Notes: generated from the sequence alone by a model not told the origin. A stretch of 64,000 bases of DNA from an uncultured Bacilli bacterium (GCA_934168205.1 CAKPMX010000001.1:1-64000); one strand, 5' to 3'; numbered from the stretch's first letter, positions 53,591 to 63,148 are shown. Numbers and translations: made by a program.

Positions 53591-55567
53591 TTAATAAGTT
53601 GTTCCGCCCCATTCAACTGCTGTAAAACCAACTCTTCTAAACTTTGATAAACTTTGTTTAGGAATATTTACTTTCTTATCAACTTTCTTAATATGAATAA
53701 CTAAACGTAACATTGAGTCTGGTTTAGGACTTATTAATAATTTATTATAACTTTCTCTTTCCTCAGTTAATTCAAAATAAACTAAATTCTTACCATTCTT
53801 CTCCATAACTGGTAACCAGTACATAATAAATTCATTTCTTTCTTTATCATTAAGACCTATATAACTTAATTTCTTTTCTAAAAAATCAATTGCGTCATCT
53901 TTATCTACATAGAATCCTTCACTAAAATCTACACTATGTACCTTCTTCTCATCCCAGTATAAAGCATAATAATATTTACCAGACTTATCATACAAATCAC
54001 CATTACTCTTAGCTTTAACTTCCCATTTACCATTAAACTTAGGATAAGTAGTCTCTAATATCTCTGGATTAGAAAATTTAACTGTAACGTCTGTTTCCTT
54101 TTCTGGATACAAGTAAAGTATAGGTTTCGCAATACCAGCACATTCTGTGTCGTTAACTTCACCTTTTTTAGTTGTTAAATCATAACTATATTCTACGCAT
54201 TGTTTTTCATCATTAGTTTGAGTTGCCTTTGTAAATTGTATTAATAGTTTTCCATCATACTCAAAGAAATAATAAACATCAGCTATATTATCAGCACCAT
54301 CAAAACTATATATTATTTTTCCATTAATATTTGTTAGTAATACTTTATTACCTTGTTTAGCTATAACATAATCACCAGCAGTAATACCATAAATAACATC
54401 AAATTCATTATTTAAATAAGTTTTACCATTAAAGTCGTATATATAACCTGTATCACCAGTACTTGCAAATAAATAATTAGTACCAAGAGATAATTTTTGA
54501 TATTGAACAGGAATAATAGATTTTCCATTTTTATAGTTTATAACACCTACATTATTATTTCTAGAAACTGCCACATATGAACCATTAATTACCGCTATTG
54601 ATGGACTTGGTCCAGAAACAGAAGCATTTAAATTAGTAGTAATATAATCATATATATTCGCAACAACTGCTTTAGAAGTATCTATATTATAAATTGCCCA
54701 TTTATCATTAATTAGTAATGCTACATATGAAGTATCATATTTTTCATTATTAGTAAATACTCTTATATCTTTAGGATTAAGTTCAGAAAATATATCTTTA
54801 CCAGTAACATAATTTTTCATGTGTGCCGCATATTCTGAATCAAAATAAAGAACATATTCTGTTTTACCAAATAAATCTACATCTTGATATTTTATTCCAG
54901 TATCAACAGTATAAACATCATAGTTTGAAATATCACTTGGCTTTTCTAATGTTGCAACTTTACTACTTTTATTAACATAAACAGCTATTGTTTTTGACTC
55001 ATCAATTTGTTTAGGTTCTTGTTTTTTTCCATATGAATATTTTGTTCTTTTACCTGCATAAGAACATTCGTTCAAATATACTTTTCCATCTTCATATATT
55101 TCATGAATATTACAAACTATATCATCACTATTATGAATAAGTTTAACAGCCTCTTCATAAGTTAAAATCTTATTTTCTTTTGTATATGAAATAGAAATAA
55201 CTTTTTCCATAGCTTCTCCATAAGTTTTAATTTTCTTTTCTATTTCTTTCTCTGTTAACTTTTCTTCTTTATATACTTCATCTTTTATTTTTTCTTCTTT
55301 TTTAGACTCTTTCCATGATAAGAAAGCCCAAGTAGCTAAAATTAAAACTATTAAAACAGCTAAAACTATAATTATTATCTTCTTCTTTTTATTTGTTTTT
55401 TCTTTTTCTTCTAATTCTTTATTCTCTAGCTTTTCTTTTTCTACATTTTCTTCTTTAACAGAATATTCTTTACTTTCTTCAATATTTACAACATCTTCTA
55501 TTTTTTCAACTTCTTTAGTAATTTCCTGTACTTCAAGTTCTTTTGTTTTTTCATCTTCACTCTTCAT
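53591..55567 (-). CDS. Anchored protein with WG-like propeller and conserved C-terminal domain
   Basis: 658 residues. Cytoplasmic Glu/Lys-rich coil (1-60), one membrane helix (about 63-84), a charged segment, and an outer domain (about 190-450) with WG-repeat-like strands (NVGVINYKNGKSIIPVQYQK, TGYIYDFNGKTYL). The C-terminal about 175 residues start KPILYLYPEKETDVTVKF and contain EGFYVDKDDAIDFLEKKLSY, then NEFIMYWLPVMEKNGKNLVY and a final FTAVEWGG. This terminal module appears conserved and self-contained, but I do not recognise a named family. It may be a surface-exposed enzyme or binding domain. SD AGAGGTG. Confidence 0.82.
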   Translation of the reverse strand: MKSEDEKTKELEVQEITKEVEKIEDVVNIEESKEYSVKEENVEKEKLENKELEEKEKTNKKKKIIIIVLAVLIVLILATWAFLSWKESKKEEKIKDEVYKEEKLTEKEIEKKIKTYGEAMEKVISISYTKENKILTYEEAVKLIHNSDDIVCNIHEIYEDGKVYLNECSYAGKRTKYSYGKKQEPKQIDESKTIAVYVNKSSKVATLEKPSDISNYDVYTVDTGIKYQDVDLFGKTEYVLYFDSEYAAHMKNYVTGKDIFSELNPKDIRVFTNNEKYDTSYVALLINDKWAIYNIDTSKAVVANIYDYITTNLNASVSGPSPSIAVINGSYVAVSRNNNVGVINYKNGKSIIPVQYQKLSLGTNYLFASTGDTGYIYDFNGKTYLNNEFDVIYGITAGDYVIAKQGNKVLLTNINGKIIYSFDGADNIADVYYFFEYDGKLLIQFTKATQTNDEKQCVEYSYDLTTKKGEVNDTECAGIAKPILYLYPEKETDVTVKFSNPEILETTYPKFNGKWEVKAKSNGDLYDKSGKYYYALYWDEKKVHSVDFSEGFYVDKDDAIDFLEKKLSYIGLNDKERNEFIMYWLPVMEKNGKNLVYFELTEERESYNKLLISPKPDSMLRLVIHIKKVDKKVNIPKQSLSKFRRVGFTAVEWGGTTY

Positions 55568-55615
55568 ATACTCACCTCTACTTTTAACATAAGTATATCA
55601 AAAATTATAAATAAA

Positions 55616-55648
55616 TAAAAAAGAAAATGTAGAATTAATTACATTTTA
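55616..55648 (-). terminator. Terminator after the YbjQ-family gene
   Basis: Arms AAAATGTA/TACATTTT around ATTAATTC, then CTTTTTT on the minus strand. Confidence 0.82.
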
Positions 55649-55688
55649 CATAGGATATAGACAGAATACTAAAATAGATTTAACAAAC

Positions 55689-55973
55689 TTAATGTAATCT
55701 AACTGCCGTTCCATAAGCAAAAATTTCAACAACCTGTTTTGAACCACCAAATCCTTGAGTTACAGCAATTCTATATTCAAACTGACAATTAATCACAGCA
55801 TGACCGCCCAATTCTTTTGCTTTAAGTCTTAAACCTTCCTTTACCTTTTCAAACGCTTTATTAGGGTCGGCTCCTTTAAAGAAACCCTCTTGGCAAGAAT
55901 CAATTGAAAAGACTGCATCAATTATTTCATAATCTTCCTTTATATCACCAGTAGTAATAAGAATATTACCCAT
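55689..55973 (-). CDS. YbjQ/DUF74 family protein
   Basis: 94 residues from ATG 55973 with SD GGAGG; the longer frame upstream has no ribosome site. Motifs of the YbjQ fold: ILITTGDIKEDYEIIDAVF, LRLKAKELGGHAVINCQFEY and a final EIFAYGTAVRL. Family members form pentameric beta/alpha rings; the 'heavy-metal-binding' label is unproven. It is divergent from the zinc-ribbon gene at 56063, and the two share a 90-nt control region. Confidence 0.9.
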   Translation of the reverse strand: MGNILITTGDIKEDYEIIDAVFSIDSCQEGFFKGADPNKAFEKVKEGLRLKAKELGGHAVINCQFEYRIAVTQGFGGSKQVVEIFAYGTAVRLH

Positions 55974-56062
55974 TTTTTTACCTCCTTCATATTTGCATTG
56001 TATCATTTTTTGTAATTAAATGATATAATATTTTTGAAAATATCAAAATAGGAAGTGAATAC

Positions 56063-57298
56063 ATGGTAAAACTAATAAGTGCCAAGTGTCCAAACTGTGG
56101 GGCTATATTAAAACTATCAAAAGAAGAAGATAAAGTAAAATGTGAATACTGTAAAAGCACAATTATAGTTGATGATGCAATTGCATGTTTCAAATTAAAG
56201 GTTAGCGGTAATATTAGCATAGATGGCATCACCACAAATGCAGAATTAATAGAATCAGCAAATGAGTTATTAAATATGAATGAATACCTTAAGGCAAAAA
56301 GAAAATTTTCAGAATTTAGTGAAAAATGTCCAGATAACTATCAAGGATGGCTTGGGCTATTAATATGTCGTACAAGAAACTTTTCAATTAAAGACAATAA
56401 TATAATGTTTGAAAATGATGTAAATAAGTATTATGAACATTTTTCAAAAACGGCTCCTGAAGATATAAAAAATGAATATTTTGAAATAATTGATAGATAT
56501 TTCGACCCGGAAAAATACCTAAAAATTGAAGAGCAAGAGAAAGAAGAAAAGCGAAAACAAGAAATTGAAGAACAAAAAAGAAAAAGATTAGAGGAAAAAG
56601 AAAAAAAGAAATCAGAAAGACTTAAAAATCATACATATAAAAAAATATATGACTTTGAAAATAAATTCAAAATAATTTCGCATAAATTTGGAAATGGATT
56701 TTTATATTTTATTGGTATTACACTAATAATATCATATATTATATCGTTTAAAGAAGATGTAACATCAAGTATTTTTGGAATACTATTTGCATTAAGCTTA
56801 TTTAAAGTATTTTATACAAATATAGAAAATAAATTTAATCAAATTGATAAAAAATATATAAAGATTGCCAGATTTGTCATTCCACTTTTATTATTAACAA
56901 TATGGATGGCATGCACACCGATAGAAAATACCGAAAATACCAAAAATACCGAGAAAGCTGAAAACAATGAAACAGTTGGAAAAACAACATATTATATAGA
57001 ATATAATAAATTAGGAAGCATTGGAAAATATATGGAATTTGAAAAAAAGAATGTAATATTTTATTATTTGCCAGAAGACAAATATAAAATTGAAGCAACT
57101 AATTTAAACGAAAATGTATGCTTTTTATGGATTGATTATAATGACGGATATCAAAACGGAGATTATGGAACAGCTTACAATACGAAAGAAACACTAAAAT
57201 TTACAAATTCATCAAAAATCAACACAATATATATAGATAGTTCTGTTCATATTTATAGTCCAAACAATTGCGACTACAAAATAACATTAATTAGTTAA
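56063..57298 (+). CDS. Zinc-ribbon membrane protein with coiled coil
   Basis: 411 residues. N-terminal zinc ribbon AKCPNCGAILKLSKEEDKVK followed by CEYCKSTIIV, four Cys. Then a TPR-like helical part (about 60-150, with ANELLNMNEYLKAKRKFSEF), a highly charged coiled coil (about 155-195) and two or three membrane segments (about 215-290). A final outer domain (about 310-411) has beta-rich YKIEATNLNENVCFLWIDYN. No signal peptide, so the ribbon is cytoplasmic. Function unknown; the architecture suggests an envelope sensor. Confidence 0.8.
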   Translation: MVKLISAKCPNCGAILKLSKEEDKVKCEYCKSTIIVDDAIACFKLKVSGNISIDGITTNAELIESANELLNMNEYLKAKRKFSEFSEKCPDNYQGWLGLLICRTRNFSIKDNNIMFENDVNKYYEHFSKTAPEDIKNEYFEIIDRYFDPEKYLKIEEQEKEEKRKQEIEEQKRKRLEEKEKKKSERLKNHTYKKIYDFENKFKIISHKFGNGFLYFIGITLIISYIISFKEDVTSSIFGILFALSLFKVFYTNIENKFNQIDKKYIKIARFVIPLLLLTIWMACTPIENTENTKNTEKAENNETVGKTTYYIEYNKLGSIGKYMEFEKKNVIFYYLPEDKYKIEATNLNENVCFLWIDYNDGYQNGDYGTAYNTKETLKFTNSSKINTIYIDSSVHIYSPNNCDYKITLIS

Positions 57299-57338
57299 CA
57301 AAACAAGGAAAAAAACTCTTGTTTCTTAAATTTTTCAA

Positions 57339-57376
57339 CAAAAAATATGCTATCAAAAATAAGTAGCATATTTTTT
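57339..57376. terminator. Bidirectional terminator between zinc-ribbon gene and XRE gene
   Basis: Arms AAATATGCTA/TAGCATATTT with T/A runs on both sides. A second hairpin, AACAAG..CTTGTT (57301-57326), precedes it on plus. Confidence 0.82.
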
Positions 57377-57614
57377 AATTTGAATCATCAAATAATTGCC
57401 TAATATCTATTTCTAAAGCATCAGCAAATTTTCCTATTGTTTCTAGTAACGGAGTTTTATCTATTGATAAACACTCTAAGTCTCTCACATAGCCATGAGT
57501 AAGACCAGTTAAATCAGCAAGTTCTTGAAGTGTGTACTTTCTCATCAAGCGATATTTCTTTATATTTTTTCTAACAATTAGTGATAATTGTTCTTTAGAA
57601 TATCTACTAGTCAA
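57375..57614 (-). CDS. XRE-family helix-turn-helix regulator
   Basis: 79 residues from TTG 57614 (SD GAGG four to five nt ahead). The HTH core is LRRKYTLQELADLTGL-like: 'YTLQELADLTGLTHGYVRDL' with recognition helix THGYVRDLECLS, then a TLLETIGKFADAL helix. Small single-domain repressor type, no effector domain. Divergent from the zinc-ribbon/DUF4352 gene, which is a plausible target, as inference. Confidence 0.9.
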   Translation of the reverse strand: MTSRYSKEQLSLIVRKNIKKYRLMRKYTLQELADLTGLTHGYVRDLECLSIDKTPLLETIGKFADALEIDIRQLFDDSN

Positions 57615-57723
57615 AGTACCTCACTTCCTTTCTCATAAAATTATTTCATAAAAACTTCAAAAAATATGTCGTCTGTGTAAAGTTTATATGATATAATCAA
57701 AATTGAAAGGAGATAAGATTTAT

Positions 57724-58341
57724 ATGAAGACTAAAAAATGTAAACATTGCCAAGAAGAAATTGCCAAAAGTGCAAAGAGATGTCCTAAATGTGGTGGAAA
57801 ATTAGGAATGCCAGGCTGGGCTAAAGCTTTAATCATAGTTGTAATTATATTTGGATGTATCATTGGATGTGTTAATAGTTGTTCAACTGCAGTAAATGAC
57901 GCTGTTGAAGATACTAAAAATTCTTATAAAGATATAAATGGAAAAACTTCATTTAAAGTAAATGAAACTTTCCAAAACAAATATGAAAAAATTACTATGA
58001 CTGAAGTAAATACTAATGTAACTGATTACAGCGAATATTTAGGGCCAAAAGATGGCAATAAAATCATTGCATTAAAATTCGAAGTTGAAAACATTAATGA
58101 AGATAAAGATGAATTATATGTTAGCAGCATGAGTTTTAATGCCTATGCTGATGGTGAAGCAGTTGATTCATATATGTATGGAAGTGATAAATACAAAGAC
58201 CTATCCGCAACTATCGGAAAAGGAAAAAAAGCTGTAGGTTATGTACTATATGAAGTTCCCATAAATGCACAAAAGATTACTGTTGAGTATAATGCTGATT
58301 TCTGGACTGATGGTAACGCTATTGAATTTGTAGTTCAATAG
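57724..58341 (+). CDS. Zinc-ribbon, membrane-anchored DUF4352-like protein
   Basis: 205 residues from ATG 57724 with SD AAAGGAG; the upstream TTG would overlap it. A cytoplasmic zinc ribbon KKCKHCQEEIAKSAKRCPKC (1-25) is followed by a membrane helix (about 33-54) and an outer immunoglobulin-like domain (about 85-205) with NETFQNKYEKITMTEVNTN and IIALKFEVENINEDKDELYV, typical of DUF4352/telomeric-repeat-like lipoproteins. A SDKYKDLSATIGKGKKAVGY motif near the end fits. Function unknown. Confidence 0.85.
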   Translation: MKTKKCKHCQEEIAKSAKRCPKCGGKLGMPGWAKALIIVVIIFGCIIGCVNSCSTAVNDAVEDTKNSYKDINGKTSFKVNETFQNKYEKITMTEVNTNVTDYSEYLGPKDGNKIIALKFEVENINEDKDELYVSSMSFNAYADGEAVDSYMYGSDKYKDLSATIGKGKKAVGYVLYEVPINAQKITVEYNADFWTDGNAIEFVVQ

Positions 58342-58348
58342 AAGTTTA

Positions 58349-58376
58349 AAAACTGGCTATTTTCTAGCCAGTTTTA
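58349..58376 (+). terminator. Terminator after the DUF4352-like gene
   Basis: Ten-bp arms AAACTGGCTA/TAGCCAGTTT followed by TTATAG. A second hairpin (AAAAGGAAGAG/CTCTTCCTTTT) lies just downstream. Confidence 0.85.
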
Positions 58377-58537
58377 TAGTGTAATTTATTATATAAAAGC
58401 AAAAGGAAGAGATAAACTCTTCCTTTTGAAATACATCTAACCAAGTGTATAAATACACCTGCAACAATCTAAAGTACTTTAATTATATCATAATTTTATG
58501 AAATAGCGTACTTTTTAATAAAAAATCCCTTATAAAC

Positions 58538-58565
58538 AAAAAAAAATCGAACTAAACTAGTTCGA
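58538..58565 (-). terminator. Terminator after tRNA-His
   Basis: Arms TCGAACTA/TAGTTCGA with T9 on the minus strand, 14 nt past the tRNA 3' end. Confidence 0.85.
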
Positions 58566-58578
58566 CTAAATATCAATA

Positions 58579-58655
58579 TGGGGCGTCGTAAGGGAATCGA
58601 ACCCTTGCATACTAGTGCCACAAACTAGCGTGTTAACCACTTCACCAACGGCGCC
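58579..58655 (-). tRNA. tRNA-His (GTG)
   Basis: Minus-strand cloverleaf: anticodon loop TTTGTGGCA with GTG, T-arm GGGTTCGATTCCC, encoded CCA, discriminator C and an encoded extra 5' G, both diagnostic of tRNA-His. With that numbering base pair 4-69 is C-A, a mismatch in the acceptor stem. The gap 58342-58779 otherwise holds only terminators and short AT-rich sequence. Confidence 0.95.
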
Positions 58656-58779
58656 ATGTCACATTTGACTTCTTTATTTTATTATAGAAAGTAAAAAAAA
58701 GCAAGAGTTTTTTGATAATTAGGTATTTAACTATACACAGATACCTATCTTTTCATAGATTAAAAAGAAGGGAGATATT

Positions 58780-59208
58780 ATGTATAATTATAATTATGAT
58801 ACTTGGTATCAAAATATGATGAGAAACTCTAATAGTAACAATAATATGACCGCTAGTTCTTTATTTACACCCGAAGTTGCCTATAATAATGGAAATTTAT
58901 TTTCTAATCTATATAGCCAATATAAAAGTTATAGGCCAACACAACTATCAGCTAATACTGAAAAAGAAAAATTACTATTAGATATTGGGAGATTAGCTTT
59001 TGCGGCTCATGATTTAAATTTATACTTAGATTTAAATCCTAATGATGAAACTATGCTTACTCTATTTAATGATTATAGAAAACAAGCAGATAGTATGATT
59101 AGTGAATATGAATCAAAATTTGGACCATTGAACATTAGCAGTAACAGTTTAGAAACAGGTCCATTTAAATGGATTAATAGTCCATGGCCTTGGGAGGTGA
59201 TGAAGTAA
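58780..59208 (+). CDS. cotJB: CotJA-like/CotJB fusion protein
   Basis: 142 residues. The C-terminal 75 residues are CotJB: EKEKLLLDIGRLAFAAHDLN, LYLDLNPNDETM and FKWINSPWPWE. The front part (about 25-60, SLFTPEVAYNNGNLFSNLYS, YKSYRP) resembles CotJA, normally a separate protein, preceded by an Asn/Tyr-rich leader. SD AAGGGAG. Its stop overlaps the cotJC start (TAATG). CotJ proteins form part of the inner spore coat in sporulators; in a lineage without proven sporulation the role is open. Confidence 0.85.
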   Translation: MYNYNYDTWYQNMMRNSNSNNNMTASSLFTPEVAYNNGNLFSNLYSQYKSYRPTQLSANTEKEKLLLDIGRLAFAAHDLNLYLDLNPNDETMLTLFNDYRKQADSMISEYESKFGPLNISSNSLETGPFKWINSPWPWEVMK

Positions 59209-59876
59209 TGTTTAGTTACAATAAAAGATTACAATATCCAGTTGACATCAAGAAAAAAGATTTAAAAATGGCTAAATATCTAGTAACACAATATGGCGGT
59301 TCAAATGGCGAGCTAGCAGCGTCACTTCGTTACTTGAATCAAAGATTTACCATGCCTGATGATAAAGGAAAAGCTCTTCTTACTGATATAGGTACAGAAG
59401 AACTTGCTCATGTTGAAATGATTTCAACAATGATTTATCAATTAATGAAAGATGCTACTTTAGCTGAAATAAAAGAAGCGGGACTTGATACTCATTACGC
59501 CGAACATGCCAAAGCCTTATATCCAACTGATGCCTCTGGTAATCCTTTTACAGTAGCCTACTTTGCCTCAACTGGTGATCCATTAGCGGATTTATCAGAA
59601 GACATGGCTGCCGAACAAAAAGCACGTGCCGTATATGAAAACTTAATAGATTTAACTAATGACCCAGATGTTATAGGACCATTACTATGGCTAAGACAAA
59701 GAGAAATAGTTCACTACACTAGATTTAAAGAACTATTTGAATACTATGAAAAACAACTAAATAACAACATAAATAATCTTAATACTAACAATAATATGAA
59801 TAATCAAATTATAAATGGAATGCCTAATAATCAATTAAATAGTCAATACATAAACCAATATGGACAGATAATGTAA
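59208..59876 (+). CDS. cotJC: CotJC / manganese catalase family protein
   Basis: 222 residues from ATG 59208 (SD GGAGGTGATG). Ferritin-like four-helix dimanganese fold: GGSNGELAASLRYLNQRF, TDIGTEELAHVEMISTM with the ExxH pair, MAAEQKARAVYENLI, and RQREIVHYTRFKEL with the second ExxH. All ligand positions are kept, so peroxide breakdown is plausible. The C-terminal about 35 residues are an Asn-rich tail. Start overlaps the CotJA/B fusion stop; the pair is terminated after it. Confidence 0.93.
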   Translation: MFSYNKRLQYPVDIKKKDLKMAKYLVTQYGGSNGELAASLRYLNQRFTMPDDKGKALLTDIGTEELAHVEMISTMIYQLMKDATLAEIKEAGLDTHYAEHAKALYPTDASGNPFTVAYFASTGDPLADLSEDMAAEQKARAVYENLIDLTNDPDVIGPLLWLRQREIVHYTRFKELFEYYEKQLNNNINNLNTNNNMNNQIINGMPNNQLNSQYINQYGQIM

Positions 59877-59905
59877 AATGTAGAAAACTCTACATTTTAT
59901 TTTTG
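59875..59905 (+). terminator. Terminator after cotJC
   Basis: Arms AAAATGTAG/CTACATTTT around AAAACT-like loop, then ATTTTTG. Confidence 0.85.
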
Positions 59906-59990
59906 TTTTTATTTACTATTTTTTGGTATACTAAAATTGACAAGTAAGATTTAATAAACTATACTTTTAGTAGTCAAGGATGTGATAAGT

Positions 59991-61295
59991 TTGAAACTAG
60001 TAAAACTAGAAAAAGATAAATACGATTCATTCGTTAGAAACAACAAATATAAAAGTCATTTTTTACAGTCTGCTTCTTGGGCAGAACTTTGTAAAGAAAA
60101 AAGAGGCCTAACACCATACTGTTTAGGTTTAGTTGAAGATAACAAAATTCTAGCAGCTACTCTTTTACTGAAAAAAAATCTCCCTCTAGGACTATGTTAC
60201 TTATATTCTCCAAGAGGATATGTAATTGATTTTAATGACTTTAAACTACTAGATAAATTTACCGAAGAATTAGTAAATTTTGCTAAAAAACAAAACGCCA
60301 TTTACTTAAAGTTAGATCCAGATATAATTTGGAAAAGAGAAAATTATCTTGGTGAAATAACTTTAGAAGAAGCTAAAGATCAAAAAATATTTAAAGAATT
60401 AAAACGTCTAGGTTATAAACATTTAGGTTTCACTAAAAACTTTGAAACTATGCAACCAAGATATACATTTAGAATTGACCTAAATCAAGATTTAGAAACA
60501 ATAGAAAGTCATTTTTCTAAAACTACTAAACAAAGAATTCAAAAGTCTTTAAAATTACAAACTGAAGTAGAAATAGGAACAGAAAAAGACTTACCTACTT
60601 TCTATCATTTAATGATGTTAACTGAATCAAGAAAAGATTTTGTTTCATATAAAATAGATTACTATAAAACATTATATAAACTATTTAATGAAAATGATAA
60701 AGCTACTCTATTCTTAGGAAAAGTAAACTTAGAAAAAACATTAAAAGTATTAAATGATGAATTAAAAGAAGTTACTGAAAAAATAAATGAACTTCCAAAA
60801 GAAAATCTCTCAAAAAGTAATAAAAATAAATTGAAAGAACTAGAAAGACAAAGAGATAAAACTACTGAAGAAATTGAAAAGTATGAAAAATACAAACAAG
60901 AATATGGCAATGTTGTTACTTTATCAGCGCATATGATTTTAGAATATGGTGACAAAGCCTGGGTGTTATATGCAGGAAACCATAACATCTTAACAGAAAC
61001 ATATGTAAATTATAATACTTACTATGAACATTTAAAATTCTGTAAAGAACGCGGTCTAAAAATATATGATCAATTTGGTACCATTGGTGATTTATCAAAA
61101 GACAATCCTCGTCTAGGGCTTCACGAATTCAAAAAAAAGTTTGGCGGTGACTACATAGAATTTATGGGTGAATTCGACTATGTCATTAAGCCAGTATACT
61201 ATTTCCTATTTACAAAATTAGTACCAATATATAGAAATATAGTAAAGAAGAAAAATAAAAAAGAACTAAAAAATACTGTAAATAAAGAAAGGTAA
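59991..61295 (+). CDS. FemAB-family peptidoglycan interpeptide-bridge enzyme
   Basis: 434 residues from TTG 59991, placed 15 nt after AAGGATGTGA; GTG 59982 lies within that site. Two GNAT-like subdomains: first SHFLQSASWAELCKEKRGL, YSPRGYVIDFND; second AHMILEYGDKAWVLYAGNHN, YDQFGTIGDLSKDNPRLGLH, EFKKKFGGDYIEFMGEFDYV. Between them a helical arm (about 245-305) of Lys/Glu-rich coiled coil, as in FemA and MurM. By family it adds amino acids to lipid II using aminoacyl-tRNA. The residue added is unknown. It is convergent with the flippase gene. Confidence 0.94.
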   Translation: MKLVKLEKDKYDSFVRNNKYKSHFLQSASWAELCKEKRGLTPYCLGLVEDNKILAATLLLKKNLPLGLCYLYSPRGYVIDFNDFKLLDKFTEELVNFAKKQNAIYLKLDPDIIWKRENYLGEITLEEAKDQKIFKELKRLGYKHLGFTKNFETMQPRYTFRIDLNQDLETIESHFSKTTKQRIQKSLKLQTEVEIGTEKDLPTFYHLMMLTESRKDFVSYKIDYYKTLYKLFNENDKATLFLGKVNLEKTLKVLNDELKEVTEKINELPKENLSKSNKNKLKELERQRDKTTEEIEKYEKYKQEYGNVVTLSAHMILEYGDKAWVLYAGNHNILTETYVNYNTYYEHLKFCKERGLKIYDQFGTIGDLSKDNPRLGLHEFKKKFGGDYIEFMGEFDYVIKPVYYFLFTKLVPIYRNIVKKKNKKELKNTVNKER

Positions 61296-61320
61296 GAAAA
61301 ACTCTTACCTTTTTATTTTA
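61288..61320. terminator. Bidirectional terminator between FemAB and flippase genes
   Basis: Arms AAAGGTAAG/CTTACCTTT around AAAAACT with T5ATTTTA on plus and A/T on the other side. Confidence 0.88.
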
Positions 61321-62963
61321 CTCATAATTTTATCCATAAATTCTTTACCAAAGACTTCATCAAATAAATTTAACTTTTTAGAAATTAAGAAATAAGTACC
61401 AGCACCAAGCAATGTATATACAATAATAATTGGTATATTAAGAAGTCTTCTTGTAACATTCATTGGAATAATAAATTTAAATAATAAAATTACAACTATC
61501 ATAGCTAAATTAGCTAATGCAATTTTCCATAATATCTTTAAAGTATCAGAATACTTAACATCACACTTCTTCTTCAAGAAGAATAAACATAAGATAATAC
61601 CAACACCATAACCTATAATTGTCGCTGTAATAGAGCCATAAACAGGAACAAATCCTAACTTAGCAAATAAATTAATTAAGAAAATATTTAATCCTAGTTT
61701 TAAGCAAACACCAACTACTAAAGATATTAATACTTCTTTATAATATTTTAATACCTGAACAATAGATACTAAAGCTGTATAACTAGAAATAATCAAAGCA
61801 ACAAATACAAAGTATTTTAAAATATCAGCACCATATGCAGATTTACTTCCATAAAATACATTCCATACTGGAATTGATAATAATGATAATCCAATAGTCA
61901 TTGGAACTGAAATAAATAAAAGCACTTTTAATGTCTGGTTAATCTTTAAATTTACATCTTTTTTATCACCTTTTACAGAAGCCGATGTTAAATTAGGAAT
62001 TAAACTAATAATCATACCTGTTGATATAGAAACAATTATCATATTAATCTTATTACCCCAAGTAGAAATAACACTCATAACATTTTCTGCTTGAACTGTT
62101 GTATATCCAATATCATTAACCATTGTTTTTACTAAAGTAATCATGTCAATAAAGTCATAACATGATTTAAATACATCAATCATGATAAAAGGTAATGCAT
62201 ACCAAAATATTTTCTTTAATATTTCTTTTCCTGTAATTTTAGGAATATCTTTACTATCAACATTTTTAGTAATCGCAAAAGCTTCTTTATTCTTCTTCAT
62301 TTTATCAAGCAAATATAAGTATGCAACAAATGCACCAGCTGTTGCACCAAAGACCGCAACACCTATACCTGTTTGTAATGATAAGTTAAATACTTTAATT
62401 GTAAGAAAACTTCCAAGCACAATAATAAACACTCTTACTATTTGTTCAACAATTTGACTTAATGAGGGTAAAGTTATAAATTTATGTCCCTCAAAATATC
62501 CTCTATATATACTAAGTGTTGGAACTATCAATATTGCTGTTGCTATAACTCTAACAACCATTGTAACATCTTCTAAAGTATTACCACCTTGTAAATCTCC
62601 TAAAATTGCCTTAGATATAATCGGTGCAAAGACAAATAAAATAATAAATATTGTAAAGCCCATAATAATAGCTAACCGTCTTCCTATCATAAAAGCCTTT
62701 TCTTTTGCGTCCTCATAACCTAAAGTATGATATTCACTAATTATCTTACTAATAGCGTTAGGAATACCCGCACAAGATAATGATTGAAATAGATTATATA
62801 TTGTATATGCATATCCATATAAAGCTCCACCAGTACCACCAATAATTGCATAAAATGGAATAACATAAACCATACCAAGTATTTTACTTATAACAATACC
62901 AAAAGTTGCGATAAAAGCACCATTTAAAAACGAGTTTTGTTTAAGTTTTTTCTTTTTTGACAT
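61305..62963 (-). CDS. MurJ/SpoVB-like polysaccharide or lipid II flippase
   Basis: 552 residues with about 14 membrane segments of the MOP/MVF superfamily. Signature start SFLNGAFIATFGIVISKILG, then GTGGALYGYAYTIYNLFQSL, and conserved YRGYFEGHKFITLPSLSQIV. Basic N- and C-termini. Closest in pattern to SpoVB/YkvU-type exporters of Bacillota, which act with or in place of MurJ in lipid II translocation. Placed opposite the FemAB gene, giving a peptidoglycan pair. SD GAGAGGA. Confidence 0.92.
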   Translation of the reverse strand: MSKKKKLKQNSFLNGAFIATFGIVISKILGMVYVIPFYAIIGGTGGALYGYAYTIYNLFQSLSCAGIPNAISKIISEYHTLGYEDAKEKAFMIGRRLAIIMGFTIFIILFVFAPIISKAILGDLQGGNTLEDVTMVVRVIATAILIVPTLSIYRGYFEGHKFITLPSLSQIVEQIVRVFIIVLGSFLTIKVFNLSLQTGIGVAVFGATAGAFVAYLYLLDKMKKNKEAFAITKNVDSKDIPKITGKEILKKIFWYALPFIMIDVFKSCYDFIDMITLVKTMVNDIGYTTVQAENVMSVISTWGNKINMIIVSISTGMIISLIPNLTSASVKGDKKDVNLKINQTLKVLLFISVPMTIGLSLLSIPVWNVFYGSKSAYGADILKYFVFVALIISSYTALVSIVQVLKYYKEVLISLVVGVCLKLGLNIFLINLFAKLGFVPVYGSITATIIGYGVGIILCLFFLKKKCDVKYSDTLKILWKIALANLAMIVVILLFKFIIPMNVTRRLLNIPIIIVYTLLGAGTYFLISKKLNLFDEVFGKEFMDKIMSKIKR

Positions 62964-63148
62964 AAAAATCCTCTCTCTTTACTTATTAATAATAGCACAT
63001 TATCAAACACTTTAAAAGAAACTATCCGAGAAAATACCTTATACTTGACAATAAATAAGAATAAAAATTAAAAAGAATAAATAATTTAGGTATCCATTAT
63101 GTCAATTACTAATCATATTAAATATAATATATTGAAAGGAGAATATTT

